Source: Paenibacillus cellulositrophicus (GTDB lineage Bacteria > Bacillota > Bacilli > Paenibacillales > Paenibacillaceae). From it: a DNA stretch of 64,000 nucleotides. Under the pieces are notes generated by a model. That model saw only the letters and a program-made list of their open reading frames with translations, did not search any database and was not told the origin of the DNA. The stretch spans positions 6,353,001-6,417,000 of the forward strand of contig NZ_CP045295.1 of assembly GCF_009363095.1 (NCBI RefSeq), written 5' to 3'. Shown in pieces: positions 34,498 to 42,890 of the stretch; within the stretch, counting starts at the first letter, position 1; every line of letters begins with the position of its first letter. Both the position numbers and the translations under genes were made by a program.

Positions 34498-34541
34498 AAG
34501 CCTCCCGTCAGCAGCCTGGACTGCTGGGGAGGCTTGTTTGG
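34498..34541 (+). terminator. Terminator-like hairpin after the dehydrogenase operon
   Basis: AAGCCTCCC and GGGGAGGCTT pair, with an inner CAGCAG/CTGCTG stem. The following tract (TGTTTGGTTT) is T-rich but broken, so efficiency may be moderate. Confidence 0.7.
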
Positions 34542-34561
34542 TTTATACCTTTATACCATGA

Positions 34562-36715
34562 TCAATGGATAAGCTTGCTTTCCTTAGCCTTCTTGACGAG
34601 GCCTGCGGCAAGCTGGTTGATGATCCCTTTCAGCGCAAGACCAATCACGAGCGTGATTACGACATACACGCACATGATGAGCAGATCGCTGCGGACGACG
34701 CTCCAGATCATGCCTCCCACCGCTTCGCGCATCATGCTGATGCCGTAGGTGAACGGAAGGAACGGATGGATCGCCCGGAAGAACGGCGGTGTCGTCTGGA
34801 TCGGAAAGGTTCCGCCCGATCCGGCCAGCTGCAGCACCAGCAGAACGATGGCAAGCGCCTTGCCGACATTGCCGAACACGGAAACGAGCGTGTAGACAAT
34901 CAGCATAAAGACCGCACTGTTGACCAATCCGAATAAGATGAACCAGCCTTTGTCCACCACATAGGTTCCCAAGAGGAACATATCGCCTGCCGTGACGAGG
35001 ACCGATTGCAGCAGCGCCAGCGTCAGGAAGGTCAGAAACCGGCCGAAATAAATCTGGACGCTGTTATAATCCGACCCGGCTGCAGGCGAATGCACTTCCG
35101 TAGTCACCAGGGATACGAGCAGTGTCGCACCGACCCAGAGCGCCAGCGTTGAGAAGAAGGGGGACATGGCGGATCCGTAATTCGGTATCGGAAACAGCTG
35201 ATTCTCCTTCAGCACGACAGGCTCGGCGAAGAACTGTCCTTCCTGCTGGAAGTTGTTTTTCAGAAGGTCGATGACTTCCTGCAGGTTGCCCTCCGATTCG
35301 AATTTGCGCATCCGGTCCGCCAGCTCCTTGACTTTGGCTTCCACGCCCGGAAGCTCCTTCTGGATGACGGAAATGCCCTGCGTGCCGATCGCCAATCCCT
35401 TGGAAGCGTCGGACAGCACCTTCTTGACGTCGGGCAGGCTCTGAACCGCAGAATCCATCACTTTCTTCGCTTCGGCGGCGGACTTGACCGCCTTTTGCAG
35501 CCCGCTTGCGATCGCCGGCTGAATTTCGCTGTCATACCGTCCGAGGATGTCCCCTAATAGATCGGATACGTCGCAGGAGATTGTGTTCAGCTTATTCACC
35601 AGATCCATGGCCGGTTTCTCGCCTTTCTTTACCCCGCTGCGGATTTGATTGACAAGGGTCAGCTGAGACTGCATTTTGTCCCGGACCTGCTTCAGCTTGG
35701 AGCTGACAAAATCCAGTCGGCCGCCTGCGGTCTGGTTCAGCCGGTCGAACCAGCTGATCAGCGCTTCCTGTACTTCCAGGCCGGTTGTTAACCTGGAGGA
35801 TATCCGGTCCAGCGCATCAAGCGCAGTCTGCGGATCGACGTCGGGATCCTTCAGCAGCGCGGTCAGCTGCTCCGTAGCCATGGACGTCTGCTGCAGAAGC
35901 AGCAGATCCTGCTTTACGTTCGGCGCGATATCCTTGGCAGCCGTGGAAGCCTTGCCCATAAAATCGTCCAGACCAGCCGCCAACTGCTGCCCGTTCTTGG
36001 CCAGGTCGGTCACTATGGGCAGCGCCCCTTGAGCTTTGGATACCAGCTCGTTGGTCGTATGGATGTCCTGTGCCGCCGTGTTTACGGCTTGGTTGATTTC
36101 CGGGAAATTTTTCTCCAGCTCAAACACCAGCGAGCGGACCTTCTCAATGGTCGGCAGCTGATTTTGCAGCTCGATACCTAGCTCATTGAAAATTTTAAAA
36201 ATCGTGCCGTTGGCGGTTTTGACGAAATTTTTGCTGACTTCCTGGATGATGCCGCTTGCTCCGGAAGATGTAATCTTCGGGGATACCGCATTGATCTTTT
36301 CGTTCACATAATACAAAATTTCGGCGTGGGTCGGGTTGTCCGACAGCACCGTGGCAATCGCGGCCGAAAAATTGTCCGGGATGATGATGCTTGCATAGTA
36401 ATCCCCGTGCCGAACGCCTCTCATGGCATCCGCCTCGGAGACGAACCTCCATCCCAGCTTATGATTGTCCTTCAGCGAGGCGACGACCTCCTTGCCGAGA
36501 TTCAGCGACTGTCCCTTCATCGTCGTCCCTTTGTCGTTGTTCGCGACGGCAATCGCAATATCACCGGTATTGCCGTAGGGATCCCAGGATGCCTTGATGT
36601 TGAACCAGGCGTACAGGGAAGGAAGCATAACAAGACCGGCGATGATGACGAGCGCGGCCCAGTTCGTGACAATGTTTTTCACATCTCTGCCGTAGATGGA
36701 CAAGATTTTACTCAT
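34562..36715 (-). CDS. YhgE/Pip family membrane protein
   Basis: Protein of 717 aa in the family of phage infection protein Pip and YhgE, related to ABC-2 membrane components. One N-terminal membrane segment (WAALVIIAGLVMLPSLYAWFNI) precedes a long extracytoplasmic region with DPYGNTGDIAIAVANNDKG and extended helical coiled coil (about 200-480), then five C-terminal membrane segments with PIPNYGSAMSPFF and LPFTYGISMMREA. Related proteins serve as phage receptors in lactic bacteria; the normal function is not known. ATG 36715 has AGGTG upstream. Confidence 0.88.
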   Translation of the reverse strand: MSKILSIYGRDVKNIVTNWAALVIIAGLVMLPSLYAWFNIKASWDPYGNTGDIAIAVANNDKGTTMKGQSLNLGKEVVASLKDNHKLGWRFVSEADAMRGVRHGDYYASIIIPDNFSAAIATVLSDNPTHAEILYYVNEKINAVSPKITSSGASGIIQEVSKNFVKTANGTIFKIFNELGIELQNQLPTIEKVRSLVFELEKNFPEINQAVNTAAQDIHTTNELVSKAQGALPIVTDLAKNGQQLAAGLDDFMGKASTAAKDIAPNVKQDLLLLQQTSMATEQLTALLKDPDVDPQTALDALDRISSRLTTGLEVQEALISWFDRLNQTAGGRLDFVSSKLKQVRDKMQSQLTLVNQIRSGVKKGEKPAMDLVNKLNTISCDVSDLLGDILGRYDSEIQPAIASGLQKAVKSAAEAKKVMDSAVQSLPDVKKVLSDASKGLAIGTQGISVIQKELPGVEAKVKELADRMRKFESEGNLQEVIDLLKNNFQQEGQFFAEPVVLKENQLFPIPNYGSAMSPFFSTLALWVGATLLVSLVTTEVHSPAAGSDYNSVQIYFGRFLTFLTLALLQSVLVTAGDMFLLGTYVVDKGWFILFGLVNSAVFMLIVYTLVSVFGNVGKALAIVLLVLQLAGSGGTFPIQTTPPFFRAIHPFLPFTYGISMMREAVGGMIWSVVRSDLLIMCVYVVITLVIGLALKGIINQLAAGLVKKAKESKLIH

Positions 36716-36797
36716 GAGAACACCTGCCTCAATCATACCATTTTGGTTAGTATTTCATTTGAGGAAGGGCGTCATACCGAAGAACTTGAATCCCGCC

Positions 36798-37325
36798 TTA
36801 CCAGCCCATTCGTTCTTTGAGGGTCGTGATGTGCGCAAGATGGTGGTTGCCATGCCAAGCATAAGTGCATAGATGCTCGTTCAAATTGGTTTCTCCGTTC
36901 GCCGGATGGATGTATGTTCTGAGCCACTGGTCGCTGTTCAAGCTTTCCAGAACTAGCACAAACCGTACATGCAGCGCCTCCAGCAGATTCAGGGAAATCT
37001 CCGGATCAGGCAGCGCGGAATCGGCAAGTTCAGCCCATAATTGCTCCTCATAAGGTTTTATCACCGGATTATCCTCGGTTAAAGCAAGTTTAAGCCGAAT
37101 CAGGCTGTTCATGTGGCTGTCTCCGATATGGTGCACGACTTGACGGACGGTCCAGCCGCCCGGCCGATAAGGCGTGTCCAGCTGCTCCTTGGACCATCCG
37201 CTGACGGCTTGCCGCAGCTTCGAAGGCAGGCTGCGGATTTCGCCGATCAATGCTGTCCGCTCATCTCCGTTCAGTTCTTTTTTCGTTACGCAAAGTCCGA
37301 TAGGATATTTCAAATCATCGCTCAT
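36798..37325 (-). CDS. yfiT: YfiT-type bacillithiol/DinB metal-dependent protein
   Basis: Protein of 175 aa agreeing well with B. subtilis YfiT: DLKYPIGLC at the start, LDTPYRPGGWTVRQVVHHIGDSHMN (first metal His), and the C-terminal YAWHGNHHLAHITTLKERMGW (two metal His). YfiT binds metal through three histidines in a DinB-like bundle; members are thought to act as thiol-S-transferases or hydrolases. Starts with ATG 37325 behind a GGAGGAATT site. Stands alone. Confidence 0.9.
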   Translation of the reverse strand: MSDDLKYPIGLCVTKKELNGDERTALIGEIRSLPSKLRQAVSGWSKEQLDTPYRPGGWTVRQVVHHIGDSHMNSLIRLKLALTEDNPVIKPYEEQLWAELADSALPDPEISLNLLEALHVRFVLVLESLNSDQWLRTYIHPANGETNLNEHLCTYAWHGNHHLAHITTLKERMGW

Positions 37326-37447
37326 AGCTAATTCCTCCGTTTGCTCAGTAATATGTATTCGAGAAACCGCTGCATTCCAATATGATATAAGCCGGTTTCC
37401 CTTGTAACATTTTCGCTAAGGGCTCCTTGTCTTCCTCCAAGCCAGCT

Positions 37448-37708
37448 TTATGTATGCGCGGAAGCGATCTCGCTGAATTTGATCCACAGCCATTCGTCTT
37501 CAGCTCTAAACTTGATCTCTTCCAGATAGGTGTTAATCACGGTGACGAAGCCCCGGATTTCTTGTTCGGGTCCGGCACCGGCAAGGTACAGGGTTACTTT
37601 CAGGTGACGGCGGAGGGATTCCTCCAGCAAGCGGCTGGTCTGTGTCCAAGCAGCCTCTTTCATGGTAGAATTGAAACTCGCCGACGGTTCACAGGTTCGG
37701 TTGATCAT
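37448..37708 (-). CDS. YolD-like small protein
   Basis: Protein of 86 aa. The C-terminal half reads IRGFVTVINTYLEEIKFRAEDEWLWIKFSEI, which follows the YolD-like pattern of a G.V..I....  I....  .W.I.F.DI core. YolD-like proteins are found next to Y-family polymerases or alone, and their role is not clear. Two adjacent ATG codons follow GAGGTGA; the second (37708) has better spacing. No umuC-like gene is in this window. Confidence 0.6.
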   Translation of the reverse strand: MINRTCEPSASFNSTMKEAAWTQTSRLLEESLRRHLKVTLYLAGAGPEQEIRGFVTVINTYLEEIKFRAEDEWLWIKFSEIASAHT

Positions 37709-37815
37709 CATTTCACCTCATTTATTAAAAGAGCTATGCATTGTATTATAGGCGAATATATGTTCGGTTTCAACCGTGATTGTTCAGAAAAATAAAACTG
37801 CTTGGAGGAAAGCAT

Positions 37816-38484
37816 ATGGAGACCGACCGAATGATTATGGAAGCAAGGGAATACGTGAAGGATCGTTTAAAGTCTGAGCCGTCCGGCCACGACTGGTGGC
37901 ATATTTACCGGGTGGCGGAGTGGGCGAAGAGGCTGGCGGAGCAGGAAGGGGCCGACCTGGTCGTCTGCCAGCTGGCGGCCCTTTTTCATGACCTGGCCGA
38001 CGAGAAAATCGTAGCTTCGAAAGAGGAGGGCATGGCAGCTATTTCCTCTTGGCTCACGGACCATGGGGCGGATGCGGCGCTCGTGGATCATGTGCTGGAG
38101 ATCATCGGGACAATGTCTTATGGCGGCGGAGGCGGCAGGCCCATGTCGACTTTGGAGGGGCGGGTCGTGCAGGACGCAGACCGTCTGGACGCCATCGGAG
38201 CGATCGGTATTGCCCGCACGTTTGCCTTTGGCGGATCACGGGGAAGACTCATGTATGACCCTGACGAGCCGCCGCGGACTAGCATGACCCAGGAGGAATA
38301 CCGCAGCCGGCAGGGGACGACGGTGAACCATTTTTACGAGAAGCTGCTGAAGCTGAAAGATCTGATGAATACGCCGGCGGCCCAGGAGGAGGCTGCTGCC
38401 CGCCACGCATTTATGGAGCAGTTTCTTGCGCAATTCCAACGCGAATGGCCCGGGGAGGAAGCACCAAAAAAGGGGCGCGTGTAA
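37816..38484 (+). CDS. ypgQ: HD-domain phosphohydrolase, YpgQ-like
   Basis: Protein of 222 aa with the HD metal site GHDWWHIYRV, LAALFHDLADEK, and VVQDADRLDAIGAIGIARTFAF. Pattern and length match B. subtilis YpgQ, an HD-type (d)NTP pyrophosphohydrolase. A glycine run (YGGGGGRP) replaces the shorter loop of relatives. ATG 37816 follows TTGGAGGAAA. The stop codon lies inside the loop of a terminator that serves the opposite strand. Confidence 0.88.
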   Translation: METDRMIMEAREYVKDRLKSEPSGHDWWHIYRVAEWAKRLAEQEGADLVVCQLAALFHDLADEKIVASKEEGMAAISSWLTDHGADAALVDHVLEIIGTMSYGGGGGRPMSTLEGRVVQDADRLDAIGAIGIARTFAFGGSRGRLMYDPDEPPRTSMTQEEYRSRQGTTVNHFYEKLLKLKDLMNTPAAQEEAAARHAFMEQFLAQFQREWPGEEAPKKGRV

Positions 38485-38492
38485 ACGCCCCT
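38465..38492 (-). terminator. Terminator of the polysaccharide deacetylase gene, inside the end of the YpgQ-like gene
   Basis: On the minus strand AGGGGCG pairs with CGCCCCT across an eight-base loop, followed by six T (A-run at 38465-38470 on the plus strand). It starts directly at the deacetylase stop and uses coding bases of the opposite gene. Confidence 0.85.
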
Positions 38493-39229
38493 CAAGGAAT
38501 GTTGTACTCTACCAACTCCGATACGGTAACGAAGCGATATCCGCGCTTCTGCAATTCAGGCAGGATTTGTTTTAACGCGTCGACCGTTTGAGACTTGCCC
38601 TCCACGTGGTCATGCATCAGGACGATGTCGCCGTTGCGCGCGTTGTTCAGCACCTTGTTCACGATCTTGGCGACGCCCGGCCGATTCCAGTCCCAAGTGT
38701 CCTGATGCCAGGACCACATGACGACGAGATAACCCTCCTTCTTGCAAATTTGGATCATACGGTCGCTATAATATCCTCCTGGAGGGCGAAACAGGTAAGT
38801 TTTTTTACCGGTAACCTGGTATATGGCTTCCTGGGTTTCCCGCAGCTCCCGCACGATGACCTCCGGTGAGCTCCGGCGGTTAAAATACATATGGTCGAAG
38901 GTGTGGTTGGCAAGCTCATGGCCTTCGGCCACCTGCCGCTTGGCCAGCTCCGGGTGCTTCTGAACCTGTTTGCCGACGACAAAAAACGTTGCCTTTGCGT
39001 GATACTGCTTCAGCAGGTCGAGAATCTGCGGCGTATCCTCAGGATCCGGCCCGTCATCGAAGGTCAGTGCTATAATCTTTTCCCGATTCGGAATCTCCCA
39101 GATGACGTCTCCCCTTTGTTCATAGTACTCTCTGCCTTGGTTTACGGGAGAAGCCCCCGCCGCCGGAGCAGCCGTCACCGAAATCGTCAAAAGCAGCATG
39201 GATAGCGTTGCATAAAGCCTTGTGCGCAT
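38492..39229 (-). CDS. Polysaccharide deacetylase (NodB family), secreted
   Basis: Protein of 245 aa with an N-terminal signal peptide ending near AAGASP, and a NodB domain: LTFDDGPD (catalytic Asp), HTFDH (HxxxH-like metal site), FRPPGG (R-x-P-x-G), the WSWHQDTWDW segment and IVLMHDH. Acts on N-acetylated cell-wall or exopolysaccharide sugars outside the membrane. Its likeness to PdaA/YlxY-type enzymes suggests peptidoglycan, but the substrate is not fixed. ATG 39229 follows GGGAGG. Divergent from the two-component pair. Confidence 0.92.
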   Translation of the reverse strand: MRTRLYATLSMLLLTISVTAAPAAGASPVNQGREYYEQRGDVIWEIPNREKIIALTFDDGPDPEDTPQILDLLKQYHAKATFFVVGKQVQKHPELAKRQVAEGHELANHTFDHMYFNRRSSPEVIVRELRETQEAIYQVTGKKTYLFRPPGGYYSDRMIQICKKEGYLVVMWSWHQDTWDWNRPGVAKIVNKVLNNARNGDIVLMHDHVEGKSQTVDALKQILPELQKRGYRFVTVSELVEYNIP

Positions 39230-39401
39230 AAGGTCCTCCCGGTTGTTCGTTGTCGATGCTTCCATCCAAACGTCCAAACAAAGACAAGTTCGCTTCGTAG
39301 TATGTGACACGAACCGTTCTAACATACGCCGGGCGGGCCGTGATACAATAGAGACAAGTCTGAATATGCCGGGAGTACCCGGGGAAGGTGCGGATCAAGG
39401 C

Positions 39402-40238
39402 ATGTCCTATAAACAAATCAAGTGGATGATATTGATTATTCCTACACTGGCTGTAGGGATATGGGAATATGCGAGGCATGCGTTTCTGATGCCTTATATA
39501 TCGATGAAGGTGGGTAATTTTCTTACGCCGGTGTTTCTGTTTTTTATCAGCATGACCCTGCTCAGCATGCTGTTCCGGAGGCTGGAACAGGTGCAGGAGG
39601 AGCTGAACCGGGAGCGGGCGGAAAAAGCAGCCCTGGAAGAACGGGATCTGCTTGCCAGGGAACTGCATGACGGCATCGCGCAGTCCCTGTTTCTGCTGTC
39701 TGTCAAGATGGACCGGGCGGAGTCGCGCGGCCGGGGAGCCCGGGAATCGGCGGACTTCCAGGAGCTGCGCAAATCGGTTCATGAGGTGAACCGGTACGTG
39801 CGGCAGGCGATCGCCAATCTTCGCTATCCGGAATCGCCGGAGGAGCGGGAATATCAGGCTTCAATGCGTTCAAGGATCGAACATACAGCCAAGGAAACGC
39901 TGATCCAGCCCTGGATCGATTGGTCCATTCCGGATGCGGCCTTGAGCGCCAAGGAAAAAGTGGAGCTTCTGGCCTGCATCCGGGAAGCGCTGCTGAACAT
40001 TCACAAGCATGCCCATGCCACCAAGGTGACGATCAAAGGCACGCTGGACGTCCGGGGCTGGACGGTTTTCGTCGATGACAACGGGCGAGGGATTCATACG
40101 GATCCATTTCATTTGAAGGACCGGTACGGCCTTCGGATCATGAAGGAGCGCGCCGAGGAGCTTGGCTGGAAAATGCTGATTCTGCCGATGCAGCGGGGCA
40201 GCCGGGTGGAGATCAGAAAGGAGGCCCATAACCATTGA
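39402..40238 (+). CDS. Sensor histidine kinase (HisKA_3 type)
   Basis: Membrane kinase of 279 aa. Two hydrophobic segments (WMILIIPTLAVGIW and FLTPVFLFFISMTLLSML) with a very short outside loop, then a coiled coil, the HisKA_3 box ARELHDGIAQSL (His89) and an HATPase with NIHKHAHATKV and VDDNGRGI. This intramembrane-sensing layout resembles LiaS/DegS-like kinases of Firmicutes that react to envelope stress or cell-wall antibiotics. ATG 39402 is preferred; ATG 39366 is an alternative. Overlaps the regulator gene. Confidence 0.88.
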   Translation: MSYKQIKWMILIIPTLAVGIWEYARHAFLMPYISMKVGNFLTPVFLFFISMTLLSMLFRRLEQVQEELNRERAEKAALEERDLLARELHDGIAQSLFLLSVKMDRAESRGRGARESADFQELRKSVHEVNRYVRQAIANLRYPESPEEREYQASMRSRIEHTAKETLIQPWIDWSIPDAALSAKEKVELLACIREALLNIHKHAHATKVTIKGTLDVRGWTVFVDDNGRGIHTDPFHLKDRYGLRIMKERAEELGWKMLILPMQRGSRVEIRKEAHNH

Positions 40239-40912
40239 ATACGTTCAGAGTGCTGGTTGCCGATGATTCCGCTCATGCGCGCGAAGCGGTGACCGAAATC
40301 CTGTCGGCTGACCCGGCGTTTGAAGTGGTCGGCATGGCCCACAGCGGCGAGGAAGCCGTAAGTATGACCGAGTTATTGATGCCCGACCTGATCCTGATGG
40401 ACATCCAAATGCAGGGCATTGGCGGGTTAGAGGCGACAAGGCAGATCAAGCTGCAGTATCCTTACGTCAAAATCGTTATGATCACGGTGTCGGACGATGT
40501 GACGCATTTGTTCGAGGCATTAAAGCAGGGAGCGCAGGGCTATCTGCTCAAAAATTTATCCCCGTCGACATGGCTTGAGTATTTACGGGGGATCATGAGC
40601 GACGAAGCGCCGCTCAGCCGGGAACTTGCCACGCAAATTTTAAGGGAATTTCCGCTTGCCCCCAAGAGTCCGGAGCATCATGAGACGTTGACTGCGCGGG
40701 AGCGCGAAATTTTAAATTGGGTGGCTTCGGGGCTCACCAACAAGGAAATTGCCGCCGAGCTCAAGATTTCTGACCAGACGGTTAAAAACCACCTGAAAAA
40801 CATATTGCAGAAGCTTCATTTGGAGAACCGGGTTCAGCTGACGCGTTATGCCTTGGAGAAAGGCTTAGTAAGCCGGCGGCAGGGTTTGTTCCAGAAATTG
40901 AAAAAAGAGTAG
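40235..40912 (+). CDS. Response regulator (NarL/LuxR type)
   Basis: Protein of 225 aa. Receiver with VLVADDSAHAREAV, phosphorylated Asp56 in LILMDIQMQG and the conserved Lys in YLLKNLSP, then a LuxR-type HTH (LTAREREILNWVASGLTNKEIAAELKIS...). TTG 40235 overlaps the kinase stop and is preceded by AAGGAGG, so the pair is translationally coupled. The cognate kinase is the gene just upstream. Targets are unknown; the divergent deacetylase is a candidate. Confidence 0.93.
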   Translation: MNTFRVLVADDSAHAREAVTEILSADPAFEVVGMAHSGEEAVSMTELLMPDLILMDIQMQGIGGLEATRQIKLQYPYVKIVMITVSDDVTHLFEALKQGAQGYLLKNLSPSTWLEYLRGIMSDEAPLSRELATQILREFPLAPKSPEHHETLTAREREILNWVASGLTNKEIAAELKISDQTVKNHLKNILQKLHLENRVQLTRYALEKGLVSRRQGLFQKLKKE

Positions 40913-40929
40913 TTGCCGTTTTTAAGCAG

Positions 40930-40957
40930 CGCAGGGTGTAAACCCTGCGTTTTTTTG
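40930..40957 (+). terminator. Rho-independent terminator of the two-component operon
   Basis: CGCAGGG pairs with CCCTGCG across TGTAAA, followed by eight T. Confidence 0.95.
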
Positions 40958-41039
40958 TGCTTGCAAGGAAACCGATTTGGATGAAATTACCCTGACTTGG
41001 AAAGTATAAGCATCATAAATGGACAAGGTGGAGACCCGG

Positions 41040-42824
41040 ATGGTTGGCAAAAAGAAATCCCGCAATGCTTCAACACAACAGCAGCCTTCAAACCAGGCTG
41101 GGAAGAACGGCTCACCGTATCAGGAATCCGTGGGGACGGATCCGCCAGAGCTGCACCCGGACAGGCTGTACCGCGAGTTGAAAAGTAATCTGGACCGGCT
41201 AAACAAGGACATGGGCGGCAGCAATGACCTGGTCATCCGCAACATTGTTGCCCGGAATTTAGGCCGGAAAGTCGCCTTTGTATATATCGACGGGCTCGTC
41301 GACACGTCATCGGTTTCAGAATTTGCGATCGAAACCGTCTTGAATGAAATCAAGCAGTTCGCATCGGAAGCAGAGCTTAACGAGGCGTGGGAACTGGAAC
41401 AGAACGTCAAGGAAGGAATAGAAGGCGAAGACCCTGAAAAGGGCAGGTTCAGTGAAGATATCAATGAGGATGAGCCGGGTGCAGCGTCGGAAGAGGACGA
41501 GAGATTTTTGCGTCTGTTCAAGGAAAAGGCGCTGGCCGTCGGCGAAATCTACGAAATCTCTGAGTGGAGTAAGCTGTATATTCATCTGATGTCCGGAGAT
41601 ACGATTCTTTTTATTGACCGGATTGGCATTGCGGTTATCGCCAGCACCAAAGGGGGAGAACGGCGGAGCGTCAGCGAGCCGGAGTCCCAGACGGTCATCC
41701 GCGGCCCGCGGGAAGGCTTTACGGAATCGATTCGCACCAACACGGCGCTGCTCAGAAGGAAGATCAAAAGTCCGAATCTGTGGCTGGAAGAAATGCAGCT
41801 GGGAAGAGTCACGCAGACCGACGTAGGCATCATGTATATTCACGGCATCGTGGACGAAAAAAATGTGGATGAGGTCCGGAAGCGTCTCTCGGTCATTGAT
41901 ATCGACGGTGTCCTGGAGTCGGGGTATATTGAGGAGCTCATCGAAAATACGAACAAGACGATTTTTCCAACTATCTATCACAGTGAACGTCCTGACGTGA
42001 TCGCCGCCAGCCTTCTGGAAGGCCGCATTGCTATCTTGGTGGATGGAACCCCATTTGTGCTGCTCCTTCCGACTACCTTCAACATGTTTTTCCAGGCCTC
42101 GGAGGATTACTACAACCGGTTTGATGTTGGCAGTTTGATCCGGATCCTGCGCTTCTCCTCGTTCCTTATTGGCCTGCTGCTTCCTTCTTTTTACGTGGCG
42201 ATCATCGGATTTCACCAGGAAATGATTCCGACCTCTTGGCTGCTGAAGCTGGCGGTGCAGCGGGAGGGAGTTCCTTTTCCCGCCTTTGTCGAGGCCTTTA
42301 TCATGGAAACGGTATTTGAAATTTTGCGGGAGGCTGGCGTGCGGATGCCCCGGTCGGTCGGGAACACCATTTCGATCGTGGGAGGCCTCGTTTTGGGGCA
42401 GGCTGCGGTCGAAGCGGGGATCGTATCCCCCGTCGTCGTCATCGTCGTGTCGCTGACGGCCATTGCGAGTTTCGTGTCCCCGGCCTATAACATCGGAATT
42501 GCCGCACGGATGCTCCGTTTTATTATGCTGATCGCGGCATCGCTATTCGGCATCTATGGGATTGCCTGTACGCTGCTTATGATGGTACTGCATTTGTGCA
42601 GCCTAAAATCCCTAAACGTGCCTTATATGACACCCTATTCGCCGATTATTCTTTCTGAGCTGAAGGATTCAATGATCCGGGCGCCTCTGGATCATATGAA
42701 GAAACGGCCAAAGCTGACTAGCAGAAATGATCCGGTCCGGTTCCGGGAAGGCACGATGGGCAATCAACAGGCGGATAGGGACGAGAATGAGCCGCATCAA
42801 ACGCAGGATCCGAAAGAAGTATAA
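41040..42824 (+). CDS. GerA family spore germination protein with acidic insert
   Basis: A subunit of a second germinant receptor, about 594 aa, roughly 100 aa longer than the GerA at 1237-2703. The extra length is an N-terminal polar extension (about 55 aa, rich in Lys, Asn, Gln, Ser) and a Glu/Asp-rich insert at about 107-157 (EGIEGEDPEK, NEDEPGAASEEDE). The core has FTESIRTNTALLRRKI, SGYIEELIENT, SERPDVIAASLLEGRIAILVDG and EAFIMETVFEILREAGVRMP, followed by the membrane domain. ATG 41040 is set by AAGGTGGAG; an ATG at 41019 has no ribosome site. Confidence 0.94.
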   Translation: MVGKKKSRNASTQQQPSNQAGKNGSPYQESVGTDPPELHPDRLYRELKSNLDRLNKDMGGSNDLVIRNIVARNLGRKVAFVYIDGLVDTSSVSEFAIETVLNEIKQFASEAELNEAWELEQNVKEGIEGEDPEKGRFSEDINEDEPGAASEEDERFLRLFKEKALAVGEIYEISEWSKLYIHLMSGDTILFIDRIGIAVIASTKGGERRSVSEPESQTVIRGPREGFTESIRTNTALLRRKIKSPNLWLEEMQLGRVTQTDVGIMYIHGIVDEKNVDEVRKRLSVIDIDGVLESGYIEELIENTNKTIFPTIYHSERPDVIAASLLEGRIAILVDGTPFVLLLPTTFNMFFQASEDYYNRFDVGSLIRILRFSSFLIGLLLPSFYVAIIGFHQEMIPTSWLLKLAVQREGVPFPAFVEAFIMETVFEILREAGVRMPRSVGNTISIVGGLVLGQAAVEAGIVSPVVVIVVSLTAIASFVSPAYNIGIAARMLRFIMLIAASLFGIYGIACTLLMMVLHLCSLKSLNVPYMTPYSPIILSELKDSMIRAPLDHMKKRPKLTSRNDPVRFREGTMGNQQADRDENEPHQTQDPKEV

Positions 42825-42890
42825 CCGGATGTCATGCGAGATTCCAAAAACGGTATTCGAGATTCTGTCATGAAGGGAGAGAGCGATGAT

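Noticed and set aside
36735..36753. TetR-like half-palindrome (ATAC ... GTAT) before the YhgE gene
   Set aside because: Only the outer bases are symmetric, and no TetR gene lies beside it, so an operator call is not supported.
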